A DNA stretch of 64,000 nucleotides, taken from the NCBI GenBank assembly GCA_958296055.1, contig CATQHS010000001.1:1646277-1710276 (forward strand), given 5' to 3'. Both the position numbers and the translations under genes were made by a program. The notes beneath the pieces were generated by a model, which saw only the letters and a list, made by a program, of their open reading frames with translations, was not told the DNA's origin and made no database searches. Source of the stretch: an uncultured Acidimicrobiales bacterium. Lineage in GTDB: Bacteria > Actinomycetota > Acidimicrobiia > Acidimicrobiales > Aldehydirespiratoraceae. Positions 42,526-51,196 of the stretch are shown here, piece by piece; position 1 is the first letter of the stretch, and each line of letters begins with the position of its first letter.

Positions 42526-43350
42526 ATGGAATGGAGCCAGGGCCACCACGAGACGCCCCCGTTCGGGTCTCTGCCCCATGAGCCGCCCCGGGCCAGGTGG
42601 GGGGTGCTCATCAGCACGCTGGTGGTGATCGTCGTCATTGTCGGTGCCATATTGTGGCTTTTCACCGGTTGGGACGACGAGGGCGACCCCGTCGCCGACA
42701 CCGCCGCGGCAGAAGAAGAAACCGACGCGCCCGGGGAAACGGAAGCCGCCGACGCGGTGGAGGCCCCCGGCGAGGCGGCGGCCGGCGACGAGACCGAGAC
42801 GGCGACCGCGTCCACGGCCGCTGCGACCGGGCCGACGACGACCGCGGTTCCGCCCACCACCGTCGCGCCCCCCGACGCCGACGACTACGGCCCGCCCCAG
42901 CTCAACGCCGACTCGCCCGTGTCCACCGCAGGTTTAGGCTCGGTGACGTTCGGGATGACCGTGGCCGGAGCCCGACAAGCGGCGGGAACGGCGATGATCG
43001 CGCTAGAACCGGAGAGCGACTGCTACCGGATCGTGCCCCATAGAGGCCCGGAAGGGATCACGTTCCTAGTCCGGGAGGGAATGATCGAGCGTGTCGACAT
43101 CAACAGCGGACCGGTCACCACCCTGTCGGGGGTGGGCATCGGCACGGCCGAAGCGACAGTGACCGACCTCTTCGGCGACAAGATCCAAAGCCAGTCCCGG
43201 CCCGACGGCAGCACCGACCTCATCTTCGTGCCCGTCGACCCCGGCGACCGCAACTACCGGGTGGTGTTCAACGTCTCCGACGGGGTGGTGCGCTCGTTCA
43301 AGTCGGGCAAGATGCCCCTGATACTGACCGACACCGGCTGCGAGGGCTGA
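42526..43350 (+). CDS. Membrane-anchored protein of unknown function
   Basis: 274 residues. An N-terminal transmembrane helix (VLISTLVVIVVIVGAILWLF) and a Glu/Ala/Thr-rich linker lead to a C-terminal domain (STAGLGSVTFGMTVAGARQAAG, REGMIERVDIN, TLSGVGIGTAEATVTDLFG). The FGMT-(x)-GARQA pattern is common in actinobacterial secreted proteins of unknown function. Two Cys could pair across the domain. Likely exposed at the outer face. Confidence 0.72.
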   Translation: MEWSQGHHETPPFGSLPHEPPRARWGVLISTLVVIVVIVGAILWLFTGWDDEGDPVADTAAAEEETDAPGETEAADAVEAPGEAAAGDETETATASTAAATGPTTTAVPPTTVAPPDADDYGPPQLNADSPVSTAGLGSVTFGMTVAGARQAAGTAMIALEPESDCYRIVPHRGPEGITFLVREGMIERVDINSGPVTTLSGVGIGTAEATVTDLFGDKIQSQSRPDGSTDLIFVPVDPGDRNYRVVFNVSDGVVRSFKSGKMPLILTDTGCEG

Positions 43351-43353
43351 ACC

Positions 43354-43851
43354 TCATCCCGCCGGGCCGGCGGCATCTTCATAGCGAGAGCAGCGGAACT
43401 CCACCTCGCCGAACCCCATCGGGGCTCCCCGGCCCGTCTCCAAGTCGAGATCTCGGGCCAAGCGGATAGCTGACGCCCGGATGACGTCGTCTTGCACGTA
43501 GAAGTCGAGCGTCTCATCCAAAGCGGGCTCGACCAGGGTGCCGTCGGGCAGACGGATCCCCAGGTAAGGGGCGTCGGCATCGGTCTGGACATAAACCTCG
43601 ACCCTCTCGCCCGATTCCAGGCCGACGCCAACGGCCCGGACCCCGGCGTCGGAGGTGTAGCAGGCGGCCGCTAGCTCGTAAGTGGCGCCGCTCATTCTCA
43701 ACGTCCCGGTGGACGGGGCGGCCTGAACGTCCAATTCGACCGTCACCGACGGGGGCGGGGCATCGCCGACGGCATCGTCGCTCGAGCAGGCCGGCGCCAG
43801 CACGGCGGCGGTGACGGCGGCGAGCGTCGCGGCGCGGAACGCCAGTCCCAT
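43354..43851 (-). CDS. Putative lipoprotein
   Basis: 165 residues with a lipoprotein signal peptide (TAAVLAPACSSDD) and a beta-rich remainder (VTVELDVQAAP, TLRMSGATYELAAACYT, VEVYVQTDADAPYLGIRLPDG). It shares the size and layout of LpqH-like actinobacterial lipoproteins, but I cannot assign it. Convergent with the membrane protein before it, four bases apart. Confidence 0.65.
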   Translation of the reverse strand: MGLAFRAATLAAVTAAVLAPACSSDDAVGDAPPPSVTVELDVQAAPSTGTLRMSGATYELAAACYTSDAGVRAVGVGLESGERVEVYVQTDADAPYLGIRLPDGTLVEPALDETLDFYVQDDVIRASAIRLARDLDLETGRGAPMGFGEVEFRCSRYEDAAGPAG

Positions 43852-43921
43852 GGCCCGGGAGTCTATGAAGCTCGGCCCGATCCCTACGCGACCCCGGCGC
43901 CGGACGGTAGCTTCGGCTTCC

Positions 43922-44758
43922 GTGCCATCTCAGCGTGACGTGAAACAACGCCAGAGCCGGGCGGCCCGAGCGGCCGAGGCCCAGCAAGCGGCCGCGGCTC
44001 GACGGGCCCGCCGGCGGCGCTGGCTGGTGGGCGGTCTGGCCGGCCTGCTCGTCGCCGCCCTGATAATACCGCTGGGCGCCGGTCTGCTGACCGGCGGCAG
44101 CAGCCCGCCCGACGCCGAGCCGCCGGCGACGTTCGCCTACGGGGACGGCGAATGCCCGGCACCGGACGGGACCTCGGCACCGGTCCTGAGCTTCGACGGG
44201 CCCCCGCCCCTGTGCATCGACCCCGCCCGGAGCTACGCGGCCGTCTTCGACACCAGCGAGGGCGCGATCCGGTTCGACCTAGACACGGCTCGCACCCCGG
44301 GCACGGCCAACAACTTCGTCACGCTGGCCCGCTGGGGCTACTACGACAACACCCGGCTGTTCCGCACCGACCCCTCCATTGACATCATCCAGGGAGGGTC
44401 GCCCCACACCAACAACCCGAACGACCCCGGACCCGGATACACGATCCGCGACGAGCCGCCTTTCGGCATCGACCCGAACACCATCCGACCGGTCGGGCCA
44501 TACCGCTACGAGCCGGGGCAGATAGTCATGGCCCGCGGCCCCGGCCTCGACTCGGCCAGCGCCCAGTTCTTCTTCACCACCGGGCCGAACGCGTCGCTGC
44601 TCGACAGCCCGGGCGTCTACGTGGTGTTCGGCACCACCGACGAGGCCGGCCTGGAGGTGCTGCGGTCCATCATCGGCCTCCACGTCGCCACCGGAGACCT
44701 CGGCGGCGAGCCCTCCCGCCCGGTGACGGTGCGGTCGGTGACCATCGAGGAGAGCTAG
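43922..44758 (+). CDS. Membrane-anchored cyclophilin-type peptidyl-prolyl isomerase
   Basis: 278 residues from a GTG. A basic N-terminus and one transmembrane helix (WLVGGLAGLLVAALIIPLGAGLL) are followed by a cyclophilin domain: VFDTSEGAIRFDLDTARTPGTANNFVTLARWGYYDNTRLFRT, then QIVMARGPGLDSASAQFFFTTGP, VYVVFGTTDEAGLEVL. The catalytic Arg position in the domain is filled by FRT. It should help fold exported proteins at the outer membrane face. The next minus gene ends about 50 nt further. Confidence 0.87.
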   Translation: MPSQRDVKQRQSRAARAAEAQQAAAARRARRRRWLVGGLAGLLVAALIIPLGAGLLTGGSSPPDAEPPATFAYGDGECPAPDGTSAPVLSFDGPPPLCIDPARSYAAVFDTSEGAIRFDLDTARTPGTANNFVTLARWGYYDNTRLFRTDPSIDIIQGGSPHTNNPNDPGPGYTIRDEPPFGIDPNTIRPVGPYRYEPGQIVMARGPGLDSASAQFFFTTGPNASLLDSPGVYVVFGTTDEAGLEVLRSIIGLHVATGDLGGEPSRPVTVRSVTIEES

Positions 44759-44812
44759 ATCCCGACCGGCGGCTGGAAACCGGCCAGCGCCCCTTAGATC
44801 CGGCCGTCGCCC

Positions 44813-45499
44813 TTAGATCTCGACCGGCTTTCCGGCCCGGGTGACCTCCATGTCGCCGCCGACCGCCGCCCATCTCTCGTCGGCCCCGGCGGCCGCCGAC
44901 CGCACCGCTGCGCCGGTGGACAGGGCGGCGAAGAGCACCCCGTCGGGGATCATGGTCCGCAGCCGCCGCTGGCGGGGCCGGGGCCATCGCTCCCAGGCCG
45001 CGGCCACCACGATCCCGGCACAGACGCCCAGGCCGACCGTGAGCGCCCCGCCCCGCTCGTCGACCATCGGGTCGCAGGCGGCCACCGCTCCGGCCCCGGA
45101 CCAGACGACGGCGGCGCCCCGGGCGGCGGCGGCCGTCACCGCGTCGAGCAGCGGGGTGGCCTTGAGGGCTGAGACCAGATGGGCCGGCGAGCCGTCGAGG
45201 ACCAACACCGCGTCGGCATCGGCAATGGGGGCGGCGACGGCCGGGTTCAGGGCGTCGGCCCGCCGCACCGCCGCCACCGTGACGGGGGAGACGCCGACAG
45301 CGGCGGCCCAATCGGCGATGCGGGCGGCCAGGGCGTCGGGGCGGCCGAAGGCGGCGGCCAGAGTCACCACGGCCACCGTTCCGCAACCGGCGAGCACGCC
45401 CCCGGCGGGGGTGGCGGGGTCGAGCTCGCCGCCTCCGGCCAGCACCATCAGGCCCTCAGCGGGCGGGGCGGGTACCGGCGTTGCCGGGTCGGGCCCCAT
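44813..45499 (-). CDS. Peptidase S51 / cyanophycinase-like protein
   Basis: 228 residues from an ATG at 45499. GLMVLAGGGELDPATPAGG matches the glycine-rich start of the family. The nucleophile segment is VVWSGAGAVAACDPM, in place of the usual G(T/C)SAGA, so Ser is retained but the surroundings differ. IPDGVLFAALSTGAAVRSAAAG is consistent with the fold. The gene follows the acyl-CoA carboxylase epsilon subunit by two bases and is likely co-transcribed, but a direct link to that enzyme is not known. Confidence 0.65.
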   Translation of the reverse strand: MGPDPATPVPAPPAEGLMVLAGGGELDPATPAGGVLAGCGTVAVVTLAAAFGRPDALAARIADWAAAVGVSPVTVAAVRRADALNPAVAAPIADADAVLVLDGSPAHLVSALKATPLLDAVTAAAARGAAVVWSGAGAVAACDPMVDERGGALTVGLGVCAGIVVAAAWERWPRPRQRRLRTMIPDGVLFAALSTGAAVRSAAAGADERWAAVGGDMEVTRAGKPVEI

Positions 45500-45501
45500 G
45501 C

Positions 45502-45714
45502 TCAGAACCAGCCGCCCCAGGCCCGGCGCCGCCGCCAAGGGCGGCCGGCGTAGCGCCAAGCCGGGGAGGGGGCCGGCCCCCCGTCCGAGGCGGGCCAGAG
45601 CATCTCGTAGGCGGCCAGGATGGCGGCCAGCTCGTCGGGAGTCGCCTCCGGCCTGGTAACCACGACAGCGCCTTTGCTCACCGCGGCACGCCCCGTCGCC
45701 GTCTCCCCGCTCAC
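45502..45714 (-). CDS. accE: Acyl-CoA carboxylase epsilon subunit
   Basis: 70 residues. VVVTRPEATPDELAAILAAYEML then a Pro/Ser spacer and WRYAGRPWRRRRAWGGWF fit the small actinobacterial epsilon subunit, which bridges the biotinylated alpha and carboxyltransferase beta subunits. The GTG overlaps the beta-subunit stop (GTGA), the normal gene order. Confidence 0.85.
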   Translation of the reverse strand: MSGETATGRAAVSKGAVVVTRPEATPDELAAILAAYEMLWPASDGGPAPSPAWRYAGRPWRRRRAWGGWF

Positions 45715-47267
45715 AGCGGCACGTTCCCGTGTTTGCGCTCGGCGATCTCCTCCTGCTTGGACCCGAGCAGGCGGAGACCGGCCGCGATCTTGCGCCGGGT
45801 CTCCGGCGGCTCGATGACGTCGTCGACGAAGCCACGCTCGGCGGCGATGTAGGGGTGGGCCAGCCGGTCGGTGTAGTCCGAGGCCAGCCGGTCCCGCAGG
45901 CCGGCCGGGTCGGCGGCGGAGGCCAGCTCATGGCGGTGCAGGATCTCCACCGCCCCCTGCGAGCCCATCACCGCGATCTCCGCCGACGGCCAGGCGAAGG
46001 AGAGATCCGAGCCCACGCCCTTGGAGTCCATCACCACATAAGCGCCGCCGTAGGCCTTGCGGACGATCACCGAGATGCGGGGGACGGTGGCCTCGCAGTA
46101 GGCGTAGAGCAGCTTGGCGCCGTGGCGGATGATGCCGCCGTGCTCCTGGCCGACGCCGGGCAGAAAGCCGGGCACGTCCACGAAGGTGATCAACGGGATG
46201 TTGAAGGCGTCGCAGGTGCGCACGAACCGGGCCGCCTTCTCCGACGACTCGATGTCGAGCACCCCGGCCAACACGGCGGGCTGATTGCCCACCACCCCCA
46301 CCGAGCGCCCGCCGATGCGGGCGAACCCGCACACGATGCTGCGGGCCCACGAGGCGTGGTACTCGAAGAAGTCGCCGTCGTCTACCACCTCGGTTATCAC
46401 CGACTTCATGTCGTAGGGGACGTTGGGGCTGTCGGGGAGGACGGAGGCCAGGGCCGGGCATCCCCGGTCGGGGTCGTCGGCCGAGTCGAACGCCGGGGGC
46501 GACTCGAGGTTGTTGGAGGGCAGGAACGAGAGCAGGGTCTTGACGTCGTCGAGCACCTCGGGCTCGCTGTCGGCCACGAAGGCGGCCACCCCCGACTTGG
46601 TGCCGTGGCTGGTGGCGCCCCCCAGCTCCTCCAAGGTCACCTCCTCGCCGGTGACGGTCCGGACCACGTCGGGGCCGGTGATGAACATGTGCGACTTCTC
46701 CCGCACCATGAAGATGAAGTCGGTCATGGCCGGGCTGTACACCGCTCCGCCCGCACACGGCCCCAGGATCACCGAGATCTGGGGGATGACCCCCGACGCC
46801 TGGACGTTGCGGTGGAAGATGCCCCCGTAGCCGTCGAGGGAGACCACGCCCTCCTGGATGCGGGCGCCGGCGCCGTCGTTGAGCCCGACGATGGGGGCGC
46901 CGGTGGCCAGGGCCAGGTCCATGACCTTGTGGAGCTTCTCGGCGAACACCTCGCCGAGGGCGCCACCCATCACGGTGAAGTCCTGGGCGAAGACGAACAC
47001 CTTGCGCCCGTCGATGGTGCCCCAGCCGGTTATCACCCCGTCGGTGTAGGGCCGGTTCTCCAGCCCGGCCTCGTGGGCCCGGTGCCGGGCCAGCATGTCC
47101 AGCTCGTGGAACGAGCCCTCGTCGAGCAGGAGGTCTATGCGCTCCCGGGCCAGCAGCTTGCCCTTGGCGTGCTGGCGCTCGACGGCTCGGGCCGGCCCGG
47201 CCTCCAGGGCTCGGGCTCGCCGCGACCGCAGATCGTCGAGCTTCTCCCGCATCGATCCGTCGGCCAC
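45711..47267 (-). CDS. Acyl-CoA (propionyl-CoA) carboxylase, carboxyltransferase beta subunit
   Basis: 518 residues, full length for PccB/AccD-type subunits: DLRSRRARALEAGPARAVERQHAKGKLLARERIDLLLDEGSFHELD, FAQDFTVMGGALGEVFAEKLHKVMDLA, GGIFHRNVQASGVIPQISVILGPCAGGAVYSPAMTDFIFM, and GIIRHGAKLLYAYCEATVPRISVIVRKAYGGAYVVMDSK. It carboxylates propionyl- or acetyl-CoA with biotinyl-CO2 from an alpha subunit encoded elsewhere. A methylmalonyl-CoA epimerase is at 50498. Head of the beta-epsilon-S51 unit. Confidence 0.93.
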   Translation of the reverse strand: MADGSMREKLDDLRSRRARALEAGPARAVERQHAKGKLLARERIDLLLDEGSFHELDMLARHRAHEAGLENRPYTDGVITGWGTIDGRKVFVFAQDFTVMGGALGEVFAEKLHKVMDLALATGAPIVGLNDGAGARIQEGVVSLDGYGGIFHRNVQASGVIPQISVILGPCAGGAVYSPAMTDFIFMVREKSHMFITGPDVVRTVTGEEVTLEELGGATSHGTKSGVAAFVADSEPEVLDDVKTLLSFLPSNNLESPPAFDSADDPDRGCPALASVLPDSPNVPYDMKSVITEVVDDGDFFEYHASWARSIVCGFARIGGRSVGVVGNQPAVLAGVLDIESSEKAARFVRTCDAFNIPLITFVDVPGFLPGVGQEHGGIIRHGAKLLYAYCEATVPRISVIVRKAYGGAYVVMDSKGVGSDLSFAWPSAEIAVMGSQGAVEILHRHELASAADPAGLRDRLASDYTDRLAHPYIAAERGFVDDVIEPPETRRKIAAGLRLLGSKQEEIAERKHGNVPL

Positions 47268-47318
47268 GGCCTCAGAGATTACCCGGACCCCCGGACCCGG
47301 CCCCGGTTCGGGCCTGGT

Positions 47319-48470
47319 TCAGCGCAGATCCCGGAAGGCGGACCGCATCTCGGCGGTGAACAGGCCGGGCTGCTCGAAGGCGGCGAAGTGCCCGCCCGCG
47401 GGCGGCTCGTTCCAGTAGCGGATGTCGGTGTAGCGCCGGGCTGCCCAGCGCGGGCTGGCTCGGATGATCTCGTTGGGAAAGACGCTGCAGGCGGCGGGGA
47501 TGTCGACGGTGGACTCCGCGCCCGCGAACCATCCGAAGCTCTCCCAGTAGAGCCGGGCCGACGACGCCCCGGTGCCGGTGAACCAGTACACCGACACGTT
47601 GTCCAAGAGCTCGTCTAGGTCGAAGCAGTCCTCCAGAGCCCGGCTGCGGTCGGTCCACGACCAGAACTTCTCCAGTATCCAGGCGGCCAGGCCGGCCGGC
47701 GAGTCCACCAGGGAGTAGCCGATGGTCTGGGGCCGGGTGGACTGCTGCTTGGAGTAGCCCGACTCCTGTCGGTCGTAGTGGGCGAAGGCGTCGAGGGCGG
47801 CCCGCTCGGCCTCGGTCGGGTCGGCCAGCATCTCCGGCGCGGGCCCGGCCACCGGCATGTTGGTGTGAATGGCCCGGCACGCCCCCAAGTTCTGGATGCC
47901 GATGCAGGTGGCGACGGCCGAGCCCCAGTCGCCGCCCTGGGCCGCGTAGTCGTCGTAGCCGAGGCGCAGCATCAGCTCGTTCCACATGGCGGCGATCCGG
48001 TCCACCCCGACGCCGGGCGCCGACGGCTTCTGGCTCCACCCGTAGCCCGGCAGCGACGGCAGCACCAGATGGAAGGCGTCGGCGGCGGCGCCGCCGTGGG
48101 CGGTGGGGTCGGTGAGCGGGTCGATCACCTTCTGGAACTCGACGACGGAGCCGGGCCAGCCGTGGGTGACGATCAGGGGCAAGGCGCCGGGGTGGGGGGA
48201 CCGGACGTGCTGGAAGTGCACGTCGAGCCCGTCGAGGCGGGTGACGAAGTTGGGGCGGGAGTTGAGCCGGTCCTGGCATCGGCGCCAGTCGTAGCCGTCG
48301 GCCCAGTGGCGGCACACCTCCCGGAGATAGTCGAGGGGGATGCCCTGGGACCAGTCGTCCACCGGCTCGGGCTCGGGCCATCGGGTGTGGTCGAGCCGGC
48401 GGCGCAGATCGGCGGTCTCATCGTCGCCGATGTCGATCACGAAGGGCCTGATCTCTTCGCTCTCTCTCAT
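47319..48470 (-). CDS. Epoxide hydrolase (alpha/beta hydrolase with EHN domain)
   Basis: 383 residues. An N-terminal EHN region (RPFVIDIGDDETADLRRRLDHTRWPEPEP, DWSQGIPLDYLREVCRHWADGYDWR) is followed by the hydrolase fold with the oxyanion HGWPGSVVEFQKVIDPLTDP and the nucleophile Asp in AAQGGDWGSAVATCIG. The ring-opening tyrosines and final His (PPAGGHFAAFEQP) are present. AAGGAG six bases before the ATG at 48470 supports this start. Epoxide substrate unknown; likely detoxification or lipid or steroid metabolism. Confidence 0.9.
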   Translation of the reverse strand: MRESEEIRPFVIDIGDDETADLRRRLDHTRWPEPEPVDDWSQGIPLDYLREVCRHWADGYDWRRCQDRLNSRPNFVTRLDGLDVHFQHVRSPHPGALPLIVTHGWPGSVVEFQKVIDPLTDPTAHGGAAADAFHLVLPSLPGYGWSQKPSAPGVGVDRIAAMWNELMLRLGYDDYAAQGGDWGSAVATCIGIQNLGACRAIHTNMPVAGPAPEMLADPTEAERAALDAFAHYDRQESGYSKQQSTRPQTIGYSLVDSPAGLAAWILEKFWSWTDRSRALEDCFDLDELLDNVSVYWFTGTGASSARLYWESFGWFAGAESTVDIPAACSVFPNEIIRASPRWAARRYTDIRYWNEPPAGGHFAAFEQPGLFTAEMRSAFRDLR

Positions 48471-48504
48471 TCCCATCTCCTTCCCCGGCCTCATCCCCCG
48501 GGTC

Positions 48505-49569
48505 TCAACCGGCGGCGGCCAGCACCTCGCTGATCCCGATCGGGGCGGGCACCTCGACTTGGTCGTAGCGACACGAGGCCGGGTCGCGGTCCGGGCGCCA
48601 GCGCACCATCCGGGTCGTGCCCCGGAAGCGGCCGTTGAGCATGGCCTCGTACTTGACCTCGGCCACCAGCTCAACCCGCACCGGCACCCAGCCCTGGTTG
48701 CCCCGAGCCGATGACCAGCGGTGGGGGGTGCCGGGCATCACCCGGCCCTCGGCGTGGGCGGTCGGGTCCATCCAGGCCGCCCACGGGTGATCGCCGGGAT
48801 CGGACATGGCGTAGGGCGCCAGCTCGTCGGCCAACTCGGCCCGGCGGCGGGCGGTGAAGCTGGCCGCCACCCCGCAGTGGTGGAGGCCGCCCTCGCCGTC
48901 GTAGAGCCCGACCAGGAGCGAGCCCACCCCCCGCCCGTCGGCGTGGCGCCGGTAGCCGGCCACCGCCACATCCACGGTGCGGGTGTGCTTGACCTTGAAC
49001 TGGACTCTCTTGTCCGGCTGGTAGGCGCCGCCCCGGGGCTTGGCCATAAGGCCGTCGAGCCCGGCCCCCTCGAACCGCACGTACCAGTCCTCGGCAACGC
49101 CGCGATCTCGGGTGGAGGGGGCGAGGTGAACCGGTTCTTCGAAACCCTGGGCCATGGTCTCCAGCACCAGGCGCCGGTCCCGGAACGGCTCGGCCATGAG
49201 GTGGGCGCCGGCGACGGCCAAGACGTCGAAGGCGATGAACTCGGCCGGGATTTCCACCGCCAACCGGTTGACCCGGCTGGCGGCCGGGTGGATGCGCTGC
49301 TGGAGGGCAGCGAAGCCCAGGCTGTCGTCGTCGAGGCGGACGACGATCTCGCCGTCGATCACGGCTTTGCCGGGAAGCCCGGCGGCCAAGGGCTCGATCA
49401 GCTCGGGGAAGTAGCGGGTCAGGGGCTTCTCGTTGCGGCTGCCCAGCTCGATCTCGTCGTCGTCCCGGAAGACGATGCAGCGGAAGCCGTCCCATTTCGG
49501 TTCGAAGGCGAGGTCCCCTTCGGGAATCCGGTCCACGGCCTTGGCCAGCATCGGCTTCACCGGCGGCAT
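48505..49569 (-). CDS. ligC: ATP-dependent DNA ligase (LigC-type)
   Basis: 354 residues. The nucleotidyltransferase motif I Lys is in LAFEPKWDGFRCIVF, with SRNEKPLTRYFPE, AVIDGEIVVRL, AEFIAFDVLA and motif V-like KVKHTRTVDVAV, then an OB-fold end (GVGSLLVGLYDGEGGLHHCG, VKYEAMLNGRFRG). It is the ligase-only form used in alternative end joining or gap repair beside NAD-dependent LigA. The stand-alone LigD-type polymerase at 19736 may be its functional partner. Confidence 0.9.
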   Translation of the reverse strand: MPPVKPMLAKAVDRIPEGDLAFEPKWDGFRCIVFRDDDEIELGSRNEKPLTRYFPELIEPLAAGLPGKAVIDGEIVVRLDDDSLGFAALQQRIHPAASRVNRLAVEIPAEFIAFDVLAVAGAHLMAEPFRDRRLVLETMAQGFEEPVHLAPSTRDRGVAEDWYVRFEGAGLDGLMAKPRGGAYQPDKRVQFKVKHTRTVDVAVAGYRRHADGRGVGSLLVGLYDGEGGLHHCGVAASFTARRRAELADELAPYAMSDPGDHPWAAWMDPTAHAEGRVMPGTPHRWSSARGNQGWVPVRVELVAEVKYEAMLNGRFRGTTRMVRWRPDRDPASCRYDQVEVPAPIGISEVLAAAG

Positions 49570-49603
49570 CACGGGCAGATCCACGATTGCCGATCCTACG
49601 ATC

Positions 49604-50488
49604 TCACCGGCCTCCCGGTTTCCTGAGCCCGGAGGCCAAGGCGTGGGCTCGCTCGGCCAGCCGCTCGGCACCGAGTTGGGCGCAGCGCTCGTCGAAGCCG
49701 GGGGCCGGGCCGGACCAGGCCAGGTCGTCCACCCGGCCCGACACCGGGGCGTCGAGATCGACGGTGGCGATCCGGCGGAAGAGCAGGGCCTCGTCGAAGC
49801 CGTCTCGAAGCGACGCGGCCAGTCGGCCCGCGCCCCTCACCTCGACGTCCCACTGCCCGGGGTCGAGGGGCACCTCGGTGATGCGGCCGTAGCGAGCCAA
49901 GACGGCGGCCGCCGACTTGGCCCCCCATCCGGCCAGGCCCGGGAACCCGTCGGCCGAATCGCCGACCACGGCCAGATAGTCGGGGATGGACTCGGGCGGG
50001 ACGCCGAACTTCTCGATCACCCCGGCCCGGTCATAGGTCACCCCCCGCCGCCGGTCGAGCTGGACTACCCGGCCGTCGGCGGTGACACACTGGGCCAAGT
50101 CCTTGTCGGGCGTGCAGATGACCACCTGTTCGACTCGGGGATCGGCGGCGGCCATGGCCGCGGCCGCGGCCAGAGCATCGTCGGCCTCGTGGGCGATCTG
50201 GGGCCAGACCGCGAACCCGGCCAACTCCAGCAGCTCCTCAACCTCGCCGAACTGGGCGGCCAGGTCCGGCTCCACGCCGGAGCCGTCCTTGTAGCCGGGC
50301 CAAAGGTCGTTGCGGAACGACTCGATGACGTGATCGGTGGCAATCCCGATGTGGGTGGCGCCGTCGGAGACGAGATCGAGAACAGTGTTGAGCACCCCCC
50401 GCTGGGCCCCGAGGCGCGGGTGGCGGTTGGAGGGCGCGTAGTGGAATCGGAACAGCTCGTAGGTGCCGTCGACCAGATGGACCAGCAC
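49604..50488 (-). CDS. 5'-3' exonuclease (FEN/Pol I N-terminal type)
   Basis: 294 residues. MLVHLVDGTYELFRFHYA, IGIATDHVIESFRNDLWPGYKDGSG, HEADDALAAAAAMAAADPRVEQVVICTPDKDLAQCV (metal-binding Asp cluster) and DYLAVVGDSADGFPGLAGWGAKSAAAVLARYG (H3TH) match the flap-endonuclease family. It would process 5' flaps in repair. It sits beside the ligase gene on the same strand, nine bases after the epimerase gene. Confidence 0.9.
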   Translation of the reverse strand: MLVHLVDGTYELFRFHYAPSNRHPRLGAQRGVLNTVLDLVSDGATHIGIATDHVIESFRNDLWPGYKDGSGVEPDLAAQFGEVEELLELAGFAVWPQIAHEADDALAAAAAMAAADPRVEQVVICTPDKDLAQCVTADGRVVQLDRRRGVTYDRAGVIEKFGVPPESIPDYLAVVGDSADGFPGLAGWGAKSAAAVLARYGRITEVPLDPGQWDVEVRGAGRLAASLRDGFDEALLFRRIATVDLDAPVSGRVDDLAWSGPAPGFDERCAQLGAERLAERAHALASGLRKPGGR

Positions 50489-50497
50489 CGCCTGAAG

Positions 50498-50902
50498 CTA
50501 CTCCTCCACCAGTTCTATGAGGGTTCCGAACGACCCTTTGGGGTGGATGAAGGCCACGGTGGTGCCCCGGCTGCCGGGCCGGGGGGCGGCGTCCACCGGC
50601 GTGGCCCCGGCCGCCACCATTCGGGCCAGCGCCTCGGCGCAGTCGTCAACCCGGTAGCCGACGTGGTGCAGGCCCTCTCCCCTGGCGTCGAGGAACCGGG
50701 CGACGGGCGAGTCGGGCCGGGTGGCGGCGGTGAGCTGTATGTAGCTCTCGGCCACTTTCACCAGGGCTTCCTCCACCCCGTCGAACTCCACCACCTCCCG
50801 ATGGTGCACCTCGGCCCCGAATGCGTCCCGGTAGTAGGCCACGGCCGCGTCAAGATCGCGGACGGCGATGGCCACGTGATCGATCTCGGTGAGCAGCACC
50901 AC
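50498..50902 (-). CDS. mce: Methylmalonyl-CoA epimerase
   Basis: 134 residues, single VOC module. TEIDHVAIAVRDLDAAVAYYRDAFGAEV, RPDSPVARFLDARGEGLHHVGYRVDD (metal His) and GTTVAFIHPKGSFGTLIELVEE (metal Glu) fit the epimerase. It links propionyl-CoA carboxylation to the mutase and the TCA cycle. The start is a GTG at 50902. The AT-rich region just upstream holds a plus-strand sRNA promoter. Confidence 0.9.
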   Translation of the reverse strand: MVLLTEIDHVAIAVRDLDAAVAYYRDAFGAEVHHREVVEFDGVEEALVKVAESYIQLTAATRPDSPVARFLDARGEGLHHVGYRVDDCAEALARMVAAGATPVDAAPRPGSRGTTVAFIHPKGSFGTLIELVEE

Positions 50903-51014
50903 CAGAGGCTACCCATGGACACCCAGACGGCCCTTTGCTCCTGGCCGGAGACGGGCCCGGGCCATGCCGCCAACCTTCGAGTTTGATCAGGTCAAAATTT
51001 TTTTCTTCACCGAG

Positions 51015-51043
51015 TTGTAATCGTTTCGTCCATATCGTAAGAT
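51015..51043 (+). promoter_or_regulatory. Promoter TTGTAA-17-TAAGAT of the 6C-like RNA
   Basis: -35 TTGTAA (51015-51020), a 17-nt spacer and -10 TAAGAT (51038-51043), in an AT-rich patch. It points toward the two-hairpin RNA and away from the flanking minus-strand genes. Confidence 0.6.
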
Positions 51044-51049
51044 GATCGC

Positions 51050-51165
51050 AACACATCGAGGCCCCCCTCCTCCTCGAGGTGCCCGGAGCCCCGTCACCCG
51101 CAGCTTGGGCGCGGTCCCCTCCTCCGCCCATTCTCTTACCGGCGTGACGGGGCTCTGCTCTTCCC
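51050..51165 (+). ncRNA. 6C-like small RNA (two hairpins with C-rich loops)
   Basis: Hairpin 1 (51052-51081) has a GC stem (TCGAGG/CCTCGA plus outer pairs) and a 10-nt loop CCCCCCTCCT with six consecutive C. Hairpin 2 (51086-51155) is closed by a perfect 12-bp stem GAGCCCCGTCAC/GTGACGGGGCTC and contains an inner stem TGGGCG/CGCCCA capped by CGGTCCCCTCCTC. The two C-rich loops match the layout of the 6C RNA class of actinobacteria. The loops are complementary to Shine-Dalgarno-like GGAGG. It has its own promoter and lies between minus-strand genes. Exact ends are estimates. Confidence 0.65.
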
Positions 51166-51196
51166 CGGTTTCCGACCCGATTCCGGCCCGCTCAGG

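Noticed and set aside
45729-47618. Plus-strand frame of 629 codons
   Set aside because: Antisense to the carboxylase beta subunit; no recognisable motifs.
51089-51155. 12-bp stem as a simple terminator for recR or the epimerase
   Set aside because: It is on the wrong side for both minus-strand genes, has a 46-nt structured loop and its own plus-strand promoter upstream, so a small RNA fits better.
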